This document shows, piece by piece, positions 1 to 5,722 of a DNA stretch of 5,722 nucleotides. The notes below the pieces were generated by a model. The model saw nothing but the letters and a program-made list of their open reading frames with translations. It was not told where the DNA came from and did not search any database. The translations under genes and the position numbers were made by a program. How positions within the stretch are numbered: the stretch's first letter is position 1; every line of letters starts with the position of its first letter. The stretch comes from Spirochaetota bacterium (GTDB lineage Bacteria; Spirochaetota; Spirochaetia; DSM-27196; PWMO01). The stretch lies in the NCBI GenBank assembly GCA_009908925.1, contig JAAAOH010000113.1, positions 1 to 5,722 of the forward strand. The letters are read 5' to 3'.

Positions 1-531
1 AAGACCCGCGTCATGGGCTCCCAGCTTCTCGTGCAGCTCTACCGCAACTACGGCCTCGCCCCGACACCCATGAACTACGGTGAGATCTACAGCGCGCTGC
101 AGACCGGCCTCATCGACGCACAGATTAATCCCCTGTTTGCGGTCTATAGCATGGGCTTCTACGAGCCGACCGAGCACTTCACCCAGATGTGGGCCGAGCC
201 CTTCATCGGTATCCCGACCGTGAACATGCAGCACTTTGACGGGCTTCCCGAAGAGATGCAGCAGATGATGCGGGATTACTGGGCCGACGCAGTGGTTCCG
301 GCAGCCGAGTGGATCGACGAGCGCAACGCATCGGACCGTGCCAAGATCGAAGAGGAGAAACCCTCCATCGAGTGGCACGAGTTCACCGACGAGCAGGTTG
401 CCGAGGCAACCGAGATGGCTCGCGACATGGACGATACCTTCGTCGATATCGGTGGCGAGGGCGCAGCTGAGCTGCTCGAAACCCTCAAGGCCGACATCGA
501 AGCCGCCAAGGCTGCGGTAGGTGTCGACTGA
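1..531 (+). CDS. dctP: TRAP transporter solute-binding protein DctP, 3' part only
   Basis: This is the C-terminal 176 residues of a periplasmic TRAP (DctP/SiaP family) substrate-binding protein. The reading frame is open from base 1, so the true start and the signal peptide lie upstream; the ATG at 13 is internal. It keeps two family landmarks. One is the Arg (codon 7-9, in TRV) that in this family normally pairs with the substrate carboxylate. The other is the segment PTPMNYGEIYSALQTG followed by DAQINPL, with the ligand-side Asn at codon 127-129. Then come the FYEPTEHF helix and FDGLPEEMQQMM, which matches the usual 'LPEdlqk' segment. The tail is strongly acidic and ends in a helical AELLETLKADIEAAK stretch. 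The ligand is probably an organic acid; which one cannot be read from this part. dctQ and dctM follow on the same strand, completing a P-Q-M order. The call is firm; the substrate is unknown. Confidence 0.93.
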   Translation, partial: KTRVMGSQLLVQLYRNYGLAPTPMNYGEIYSALQTGLIDAQINPLFAVYSMGFYEPTEHFTQMWAEPFIGIPTVNMQHFDGLPEEMQQMMRDYWADAVVPAAEWIDERNASDRAKIEEEKPSIEWHEFTDEQVAEATEMARDMDDTFVDIGGEGAAELLETLKADIEAAKAAVGVD

Positions 532-556
532 TCTGAGTCAGAGTTCGAAGTTCGGA

Positions 557-586
557 GGCGGCGTGGGTCAATCGGCCCATGCCGCC
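557..586 (+). promoter_or_regulatory. Intercistronic hairpin between dctP and dctQ
   Basis: GGCGGCGTGGG (557-567) pairs with CCCATGCCGCC (576-586): 11 consecutive pairs, ten Watson-Crick and one G-U, around an 8-nt loop. No T tract follows; the next bases are GTTCGCAATC, so it is a poor intrinsic terminator. Its place just after the binding-protein gene and before the membrane genes is where many transport operons carry a stem-loop that protects the upstream mRNA and lowers expression of the membrane subunits. The structure is seen directly; the expression role is inferred from that general pattern. Confidence 0.6.
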
Positions 587-621
587 GTTCGCAATCGGGG
601 AGAGCTGGAGAACATAATCGC

Positions 622-1173
622 ATGAGTGACGACCAGACCGAAAAGACATCGACTCCACGAGTATTCTCGTTGGTGGTGGACTGGTTCGAGGTGAGCGCGC
701 TGAGCATTTCCACCGCGCTGCTCGCAATGCTGCTGATCGGCAACGTGATCGCGCGCACCTTCTTCCAGGCGATCTATTTTGCAGAAGAGCTATCCGAGTT
801 CCTGATTGTCTTCACTACGTTCGTGGGTGTGAGCTACGCAGCCAGAAAGGCCCGGCACATTCGCATGGGGGCGTTTCTGGATTCGATGCCACCCAGGATG
901 GAGAAGGTATTCATCTACATCATCTCGACGATCAACGCCTTCGTGATGTTTCTCATGGCCTACTACTCATGGAATTACATGATGAACGCCATGAATATGG
1001 GACAGACGACGCAGGCGCTTCGCATGCCGTACTGGATTACCCTGGTGATCGTGCCGATCGGGTTTTTCTCGGCCGGAGTGCAGTATGTGCGGACGGTGTG
1101 GAAGAACATCAAGGAAGAGGACGTCTGGCAATCGCCCGAGCAGCAAAGTGAATACGAGGAAGAGGTGTACTAA
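622..1173 (+). CDS. dctQ: TRAP transporter small permease subunit DctQ
   Basis: This is the small (4-TM) integral membrane subunit of a tripartite TRAP importer, 183 residues and of normal family length. Predicted membrane helices lie at about residues 24-48, 58-76, 94-116 and 136-157. The DctQ signature spans residues 55-82: EELSEFL, then FVGVSYAARKARHIRM. A second family landmark, QALRMPYWI (131-139), opens the last helix. The C-terminus is acidic and cytoplasmic-looking (EEDVWQ to EEEVY). A GGAGA (607-611), 10 nt before the ATG, supports the start at 622. In known systems DctQ packs against DctM and helps form the docking surface for DctP. The stop codon is only 2 nt from the dctM start, which indicates translational coupling. 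A hairpin sits between it and dctP. No truncation or frameshift is visible. Confidence 0.93.
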   Translation: MSDDQTEKTSTPRVFSLVVDWFEVSALSISTALLAMLLIGNVIARTFFQAIYFAEELSEFLIVFTTFVGVSYAARKARHIRMGAFLDSMPPRMEKVFIYIISTINAFVMFLMAYYSWNYMMNAMNMGQTTQALRMPYWITLVIVPIGFFSAGVQYVRTVWKNIKEEDVWQSPEQQSEYEEEVY

Positions 1174-1175
1174 TC

Positions 1176-2474
1176 ATGACGCTCATGTGGGTAAGTATGG
1201 TCGTGATGCTGTTGATGGGCTTCCCCTTCATGGTGCTCATCCTCGGCTCATTGATCCTTCAGCTCCAGGTCAACATGCCGATGTTCAACATGAACGTCAT
1301 CGTGCAGCAGGTGCTCACCGGACTGACTCCGCCGGCCCTGCAGGCCGTGCCGATGTTCATTCTCGGCGCCGCAATCCTGACCTCCGGCAAGGCGGCGAGG
1401 CGGCTGATCAACATGGTACGGGTGCTGGTGGGGCACGTCCCCGGTGGTCTTCCCATTACCACGAATGCGAGCTGTACGCTCTTCGGCGCGGTATCCGGCT
1501 CCACGCAGGCAACCGTTGCGGCCATCGGCGGTACGATGCGCCCCATGCTTCTCGAGGCGGGCTACAAGAGCCCGTTTACGCTCGCGCTCATTATAAACTC
1601 GAGTGACGTTGCGCTGCTGATACCGCCGAGTATCGGATTCATCGTCTACGGGGTCGTCACCAACACGTCGGTCGGAAAGCTCTTCCTTGCCGGCATCCTG
1701 CCGGGAATCCTGATCTTCCTGATGTTCTCCGCCTACGTGTTCGTGTACTCGCTGGTCAACAAGGTCGGCACCGCTCCGAAAGCCACGGGGAAGGAACGGA
1801 TCACTGCCTTCAAGGAGGGCTTTCCGGTCCTCGGATTCCCGTTCATCATCGTGGGCGGCATCTACGCCGGTATCTTCAGCCCGACCGAGGCAGCAGCAGC
1901 GGCCGTGCTCTACGCGCTGTTCCTCGAGACGCTGGTGTACCGGACGATGACCTGGAAGAGCCTGGTGAAGGTCTTGCTGGATACCGGTGTAGTCACCGGT
2001 GTGGTCTTCGTGCTGGTGGGGGCGGGGCAGGCCTTCAGCTGGCTCATCAGCTTCATGAAGATACCGCAGGAAGTCATGCCGATGATCCTGGGAGTCGACC
2101 CGAGCCGACTCGAGGTCATCATCGTAGTGGTCATCGCCTACTTCGTGGCCTGTATGTTCGTGGATCCCATCGTGGCGATCTACGTCTTCAGCCCGATTTT
2201 CGCGCCCTACGTCATTGCCACCGGCATCGATCCGGTGTTCCTCGGTGTGCTGGTTACCCTGCAGGCGGCCATCGGCTCGGCAACCCCGCCGTTCGGGTGC
2301 GACATATTCACCGCGCAACTCATATTCAGGCGGCCCTATCTGGAAGTCATTCGAGAAACGCCGCCGTTTATCATTATACTGATCATAGCGACGATCCTGA
2401 TCATCGCATTTCCCGAGATTGCGACCTTCCTGCCGGACAATATGCTCGCGCAGCCTACGGGCCCCGGGGGCTGA
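1176..2474 (+). CDS. dctM: TRAP transporter large permease subunit DctM
   Basis: This is the large membrane subunit that forms the ion-coupled transport path of the TRAP importer. It has 432 residues, typical for an unfused DctM, and is hydrophobic almost throughout. Family landmarks in order are AVPMFILGAAILTSGKAARR (57-76); GAVSGSTQATVAAIGG (104-119), followed by EAGY (127-130); LLIPPSIGFIVYG (147-159); KLFLAGILPG (168-177); GGIYAGIFSPTEAAAAAVLYA (starting at 227); FVDPIVAIY (328-336); and IGSATPPFGCDIFTA (366-380), ending near FPEIATFLP (412-420). Two acidic residues, Asp144 in NSSDVALLIPPS and Asp376 in FGCDIFTA, stand where many DctM proteins have small or neutral residues, which may mark a subfamily. 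A purine-rich GAGGAAGAGG (1155-1164) at the end of dctQ serves as ribosome-binding site. The stop is followed by an 83-nt gap before the next gene. Confidence 0.95.
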   Translation: MTLMWVSMVVMLLMGFPFMVLILGSLILQLQVNMPMFNMNVIVQQVLTGLTPPALQAVPMFILGAAILTSGKAARRLINMVRVLVGHVPGGLPITTNASCTLFGAVSGSTQATVAAIGGTMRPMLLEAGYKSPFTLALIINSSDVALLIPPSIGFIVYGVVTNTSVGKLFLAGILPGILIFLMFSAYVFVYSLVNKVGTAPKATGKERITAFKEGFPVLGFPFIIVGGIYAGIFSPTEAAAAAVLYALFLETLVYRTMTWKSLVKVLLDTGVVTGVVFVLVGAGQAFSWLISFMKIPQEVMPMILGVDPSRLEVIIVVVIAYFVACMFVDPIVAIYVFSPIFAPYVIATGIDPVFLGVLVTLQAAIGSATPPFGCDIFTAQLIFRRPYLEVIRETPPFIIILIIATILIIAFPEIATFLPDNMLAQPTGPGG

Positions 2475-2511
2475 GGTCCGGAGAGGTGAGGGCGTGGACC
2501 CGTCGGCCGGA

Positions 2512-2525
2512 GTGTCCTCGGACAC
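2512..2525. repeat. Short perfect dyad in the dctM-downstream gap
   Basis: GTGTCC (2512-2517) and GGACAC (2520-2525) are exact inverted copies around TC. In RNA this would be a small hairpin, realistically GTGTC/GACAC with a CTCG loop. It lies 32 nt before the start codon of the large gene and has no T tract, so it is not a terminator. It could be a small operator or a weak leader hairpin. Its short length makes chance possible. Confidence 0.3.
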
Positions 2526-2557
2526 CGGTCGGCGGATTCCCGGAGCGTGATACGTAG

Positions 2558-5500
2558 ATGCACGGGTTCCCCGGCGAAGAGCGCGAGTACGGTTTTACCG
2601 AAACGCCGGTCAAGCTTCTCATGCAGCGGCGCATCGAAGATGTGCTGCTGGTGTGCAGTAAGTACGACCGATTCATGCTCGAAGAGGACGGACGGGTCGA
2701 CGAGCAGATCTTTCAGGAATACGTCTCCCTGAACCTGCGATATCCCCCGAAGTTCACCCAGGTGTATACCGAGGCGGATGCATTCGCGCTCCTCGGTGAC
2801 CAGCATTTCGACCTCGTGATTTCCATGTTGAACATGGGCGGTCCGGATGCGGTGCAGCTCGCCGAAAACGTGTGCAGCCGCTACCCCGAGTTACCGGTGG
2901 TGCTCCTGACGCCGGCCTCCCGCGGGACGACGCTTCAGATCACCCAGAGCCAACGTGGCCGGGGCATACAGCAGTTCGCCTGGCTCGGTGACGACAGCAT
3001 CCTGCTTGCGCTTGTGAAGCTCATCGAGGACCGGATGAATGTCGATGCCGATGTTGCATCGGCGGGCGTGCAGGTGATCGTTCTCGTTGAAGACTCGGTA
3101 CGCTTCTATTCGAGCTACCTGCCGGTGATCTATCGGGTACTGTTTCAGCAGGCGCGCAACCTCATGGAGGAGGGGCTCAACGAGTGGGAGCAGACCATGC
3201 GTATGCGCTGCCGCCCGAAGATCCTGCTGGCAAATACCTACGAGGAGGCTGTGAGCCTCTGCGACCGCTATCGCGACAATCTACTGGGGATCATCTCCGA
3301 CGTTTCCTACGAGCGTGACGGCGAGGAGGATCCGCAGGCGGGCCTGGAGCTCTGCCGGCACATTCGACAACGCGGCGAAGCCATCCCGGTGTTGCTGCAG
3401 TCTTCGGAGCGGAAGCACAGGCGGGACGCGGCGGCCTGCGGCGCCGGTTACCTCTACAAGAACTCCAAAAAGCTCCTCTACAACCTGAGCCGCTACATCC
3501 GGGAACAGTACGGTTTCGGTGATTTCCTGTTCCGAGATCCCGCCACAGGAGCCGTGGTGGAGCACGCCTCCGACCTGCGCGACCTGCAGCACAAGATCAC
3601 CTCCGTCCCCAATGATAGCCTCCTGCACCACGCTGCGCGAAACGATATCTCTCGATGGCTGCGCGCGCGGGCGTTGTTCTCGCTTGCAGACGTCAGCGCG
3701 CGCATTACGCTCGACCCCGACCTCGTGGAGGAGTCCAAGGAGGAGGTCTACAAGCTCTTTGGCGCCTATCGCCGCTTCGAGAGCCGTGGGAAGATCGCGC
3801 GCTTCGAGCGGGAGCGATATGACGAATACGCAAGCTTCTCCCGAATCGGTGAGGGATCGCTCGGCGGAAAGGGACGCGGTCTTGCGTTCATCGACCATAG
3901 CCTGAAAGAGCACCGCATGCGTGACAGCTACGACGGCATCGTCATATCGGTGCCGCAGACGGTGGTGCTCGGGACGGACGTCTTCCAGCGTTTTGTCGAG
4001 TCCAACAACCTCGTTGACCTGCTCACGATGGGAGAGCCGTCGGACCAGGAGATACTCGATCGCTTCGTCGAGGCAGTCTTCAGCGAGGAGATCGTCGAGG
4101 ACCTGCGGACCGTGCTGCGGGTAATGACAAGCCCCATCGCGGTGCGTTCCTCGAGCATGCTCGAGGACTCCGGGTACCAGCCCTTTGCGGGCATATACAA
4201 GACCTACCATCTCGCGAACAACGCCGACACCGTGGAGGCGCGGCTCGCCGATCTGCTACGCGCGATAAAGAGCGTGTACGCATCCACCTATTACGCAGCT
4301 TCCCGGGACTACATGGCCGCGGTGAACAGCCTCGTCACAGAGGAGCGGATGGCGGTGATCGTGCAGGAGGTGACCGGCACCGTTTACGAGAACCGATGCT
4401 TCCCCTCGATATCGGGTGTGGCGCGGTCGGTGAACTTCTACGCATTCGAGCACGAGAAGCCCGAAGAGGGTGTCGCCTACGCGGCGGTGGGCCTCGGACG
4501 TACGGTAGTGGAAGGCATGAACTGCCTGCGCTTCAGTCCTGCCCATCCCAAGCGCGCGCTACAGCTCTCGGATGTCGATGGTGCCCTCCGTACGACCCAG
4601 AAGGCCTTCTACACTCTCGACATGCACGGCGGACCCTTCTCCCCGTCGATGGACGAGGCTTCGGTGCTCGAGCTCTGCGACATCTCCGAGATCGAAGAGG
4701 ACCCTTCGAAGGCCCTGCTGGTGTCGACCTATGATCACGGAAACGGCATGCTTCGCGACGGCTGGAGCACCAACGGGCGACTGACGGTGACCCTCGCCGG
4801 AGTGCTGAAGCACGGCGCCTTTCCGCTTGCTGCGATCCTGCGCGATCTGCTCGACCTTGCGAAGAGCGAAATGGGCGTGCCCGTGGAAATCGAGTATGCG
4901 GTGGACATGAATCCAGCCGACGGCAGCCCGATTGTCTTCAGCTTCCTGCAACTACGCCCCATCGTGGAGGGCTTCGAGGCTGAGGACGTAGCCGTTGACA
5001 CTGTTCCCGAGGAGACCGTGATTGCGCGATCGAACACCGCCCTCGGAAACGGTGTGTATGACGACCTGTCCTTTGCGGTGTACGTGAAGCCCGACGCCTT
5101 CGATGCCGCGAAGACCGAGACCATAGCCATGCGCATAGAATCGGCGAACGATAAGGTCGCCGCCGCCGACGGGCACTATCTGCTCGTTGCGCCGGGGCGT
5201 CTCGGCTCCCGCGACCCCTGGCTCGGTATTCCCGTCGCCTGGAACCAGATCAGCCGCGCGCAGGTCATCTGCGAACTCGAGCTCGAAGGCTTCGACGTCG
5301 ACCCCAGTCAGGGAAGCCACTTCTTTCACAACCTGACCGCCCTGAAACTCGGCTACCTCACGATCTCACGGGGTGACGACGACTTTCTCGATACCTCGAG
5401 CCTTGATGCTGCACCGACGGTATACGAGGATGAGTTTCTGCGGCTGGTTGACCTGCGGGAGGCTCCGCTGGAGGCGCGGATTGATGGTCGGAGCAGGCGC

Positions 5501-5566
5501 GCAGTCATAAGCCGTAAGGTATATAGCAGCGTGTGGGTACAATCAGCAGAAGAGAATCGGGCGTAA
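2558..5566 (+). CDS. Receiver-domain / PEP-pyruvate-binding (PPDK_N-type ATP-grasp) protein of unassigned function
   Basis: A 1002-residue soluble protein with no signal peptide or membrane helix. Domains in order: (1) residues about 25-160, a receiver-like fold in which the phospho-acceptor position falls in DLVISMLNM and is not Asp; (2) residues about 172-318, a second receiver with acidic E178/D179, candidate phospho-acceptor D248 (GIISDVS), S282 and K301 (GYLYKNS), and an insertion near 195-220; (3) a linker, about 320-425, with ARNDISRWLRAR; (4) residues about 427-802, a PEP synthase/PPDK-type ATP-grasp domain with GSLGGKGRGLA (K438), PIAVRSSSMLED (R530), QPFAGIYKTY, MAVIVQEV, VGLGRTVVEG, VEIEYAVD (E779) and LQLRP (Q798, R800); (5) a C-terminal region with APGRLGSRDPWLGIPV (878-893) and SQGSHFFHNL (917-926). 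The swivelling phospho-His domain and PEP-utilising barrel of PEP synthase/PPDK are absent, so full catalysis of that reaction is unlikely. I recognise the architecture as a widespread, uncharacterised family in which this looks full length. An in-frame TAG directly upstream of the ATG prevents extension; GGAG (2542-2545) lies 12 nt before it. It may be co-transcribed with dctPQM. Confidence 0.88.
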   Translation: MHGFPGEEREYGFTETPVKLLMQRRIEDVLLVCSKYDRFMLEEDGRVDEQIFQEYVSLNLRYPPKFTQVYTEADAFALLGDQHFDLVISMLNMGGPDAVQLAENVCSRYPELPVVLLTPASRGTTLQITQSQRGRGIQQFAWLGDDSILLALVKLIEDRMNVDADVASAGVQVIVLVEDSVRFYSSYLPVIYRVLFQQARNLMEEGLNEWEQTMRMRCRPKILLANTYEEAVSLCDRYRDNLLGIISDVSYERDGEEDPQAGLELCRHIRQRGEAIPVLLQSSERKHRRDAAACGAGYLYKNSKKLLYNLSRYIREQYGFGDFLFRDPATGAVVEHASDLRDLQHKITSVPNDSLLHHAARNDISRWLRARALFSLADVSARITLDPDLVEESKEEVYKLFGAYRRFESRGKIARFERERYDEYASFSRIGEGSLGGKGRGLAFIDHSLKEHRMRDSYDGIVISVPQTVVLGTDVFQRFVESNNLVDLLTMGEPSDQEILDRFVEAVFSEEIVEDLRTVLRVMTSPIAVRSSSMLEDSGYQPFAGIYKTYHLANNADTVEARLADLLRAIKSVYASTYYAASRDYMAAVNSLVTEERMAVIVQEVTGTVYENRCFPSISGVARSVNFYAFEHEKPEEGVAYAAVGLGRTVVEGMNCLRFSPAHPKRALQLSDVDGALRTTQKAFYTLDMHGGPFSPSMDEASVLELCDISEIEEDPSKALLVSTYDHGNGMLRDGWSTNGRLTVTLAGVLKHGAFPLAAILRDLLDLAKSEMGVPVEIEYAVDMNPADGSPIVFSFLQLRPIVEGFEAEDVAVDTVPEETVIARSNTALGNGVYDDLSFAVYVKPDAFDAAKTETIAMRIESANDKVAAADGHYLLVAPGRLGSRDPWLGIPVAWNQISRAQVICELELEGFDVDPSQGSHFFHNLTALKLGYLTISRGDDDFLDTSSLDAAPTVYEDEFLRLVDLREAPLEARIDGRSRRAVISRKVYSSVWVQSAEENRA
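4148..4167. repeat. 20-bp perfect palindrome inside the ATP-grasp coding region
   Basis: TCCTCGAGCATGCTCGAGGA is identical to its own reverse complement over all 20 bases. It codes for the conserved SSMLED stretch just after the nucleotide-binding Arg530 of the large protein. Protein conservation combined with a bias for C/G-ending codons may produce it by chance; a protein-binding or cruciform role is not shown. Confidence 0.5.
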
Positions 5567-5576
5567 GGAGATGTGA

Positions 5577-5632
5577 GCGGCGCTCCCGTGCAAACGAACT
5601 TCTGCACGCGTGGGGCCGCCACATTTTCTCTT
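5577..5632 (+). terminator. Possible intrinsic terminator after the large gene
   Basis: An imperfect stem has outer arms GCGGC (5577-5581) and GCCGC (5615-5619) and an inner 6-bp stem, CGTGCA (5587-5592) with TGCACG (5603-5608), around a 10-nt loop. The middle pairs only partly (CCC with GGG, bulges). The T-rich run TTTTCTCTT (5624-5632) begins 4 nt after the stem. Position and layout fit the end of the upstream transcription unit. The interrupted stem and broken T tract keep confidence modest. Confidence 0.42.
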
Positions 5633-5634
5633 CG

Positions 5635-5640
5635 AGGAGG
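5635..5640 (+). promoter_or_regulatory. Consensus ribosome-binding site that favours the second ATG
   Basis: AGGAGG is a full Shine-Dalgarno core. The ATG at 5644 is only 3 nt away, too close for efficient initiation. The in-frame ATG at 5650 has a 9-nt spacer and is the more likely start. This is a much better site than those of the upstream genes. Confidence 0.75.
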
Positions 5641-5649
5641 CTCATGCCT

Positions 5650-5722
5650 ATGCCCGTCCCCCTGCGCTGTCCCAACCCAAACTGCCGCTACCACGCCCAC
5701 CCCGGGCGCCGGTGGCGCATCG
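5650..5722 (+). CDS. N-terminus of a small zinc-ribbon protein, cut by the window edge
   Basis: Only about 24 codons are present. The frame reads MPVPLRCPNPNCRYHAHPG and then RRWRI to the edge (MP is added if the ATG at 5644 is used). The CPNPNC pair (Cys-x4-Cys), followed by His and basic residues, looks like the first half of a zinc ribbon. Similar openings occur in IS-type transposases and their DNA-binding zinc-ribbon relatives, where a second Cys pair and a helix-turn-helix follow. That second half is outside the window, so the transposase reading is only a possibility. The strong AGGAGG upstream and the possible terminator before it suggest a separate gene and not a continuation of the transporter operon. 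The gene itself is likely; the function is uncertain. Confidence 0.6.
   Translation, partial: MPVPLRCPNPNCRYHAHPGRRWRI

Noticed and set aside
1982..2001. Direct repeat of ACCGGTGT in dctM
   Set aside because: It reflects the repeated TGVV residues of a membrane helix and has no sign of a DNA-level role.
1248..2525. 425-codon open frame on the minus strand opposite dctM
   Set aside because: Its translation is rich in charged and His residues with no family pattern, and it lies opposite a clear DctM. GC-rich third positions suppress stop codons on the antisense strand.
2297..2557. 86-codon + strand frame spanning the dctM end and the gap
   Set aside because: It is a frame-shifted reading of dctM with no ribosome-binding site and low-complexity basic composition.
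3047..3063. Perfect 7-bp inverted repeat with a 3-nt centre between the two receiver domains
   Set aside because: Short, within coding sequence for a linker, and expected at this size by chance in GC-rich DNA.
3281..4210. 309-codon open frame on the minus strand inside the large gene
   Set aside because: It is antisense to conserved receiver and ATP-grasp motifs, with no recognisable domain; a codon-bias artefact.
5538..5543. TACAAT as a -10 box for the downstream gene
   Set aside because: No acceptable -35 hexamer lies 16-18 nt upstream, it is inside a coding region, and the possible terminator would lie between it and the gene.
2558..5566. Annotating the large gene as ppsA (PEP synthase)
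   Set aside because: Only the ATP-grasp part matches. The swivelling phospho-His and PEP/pyruvate barrel domains needed for that reaction are missing.
5353..5700. 115-codon minus-strand frame across the gap after the large gene
   Set aside because: Most of it is antisense to the large gene's end and to the downstream start; there is no protein pattern.

Overview
The window is a gene-dense, GC-rich bacterial segment with every supported gene on the + strand. It holds the 3' end of a TRAP-type carboxylate transporter operon (dctP fragment, dctQ, dctM). A large, intact gene of about 1000 codons follows, which joins two receiver-like domains to a PEP synthase/PPDK-type ATP-grasp domain. The first codons of a small zinc-ribbon protein run off the right edge. 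The organism cannot be fixed from the sequence. The strong GC third-position bias, acidic proteins and this family combination would fit a high-GC spirochaete or another marine or halophilic Gram-negative, but that is a guess.

Layout. Positions 1-531 are the C-terminal part of the periplasmic solute-binding protein DctP. A 90-nt gap follows, with a strong 11-bp hairpin (557-586) that lacks a T tract. Next come the small membrane subunit DctQ (622-1173) and, 2 nt later, the large membrane subunit DctM (1176-2474). An 83-nt gap with a short perfect dyad separates dctM from the 1002-residue protein (2558-5566). After it there is an imperfect hairpin and a T-rich run that may be a terminator, then a very good Shine-Dalgarno sequence and the start of a gene whose first residues carry a Cys-x4-Cys pair.

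How the parts work together. DctP captures a carboxylate-type solute in the periplasm. DctQ and DctM form the ion-gradient-driven importer, which spends no ATP. The large protein is cytoplasmic. Its first receiver-like domain has lost the phospho-acceptor Asp, its second keeps the full receiver active site, and its ATP-grasp domain keeps the nucleotide-handling residues of PEP synthase/PPDK. The phospho-histidine swivelling domain and the PEP/pyruvate TIM barrel of those enzymes are absent, and a C-terminal region with its own strongly patterned motifs takes their place. It is therefore unlikely to be an ordinary PEP synthase. It looks like a signalling or phosphotransfer protein of unassigned function, possibly co-transcribed with the transporter. 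This is the most interesting object in the window.
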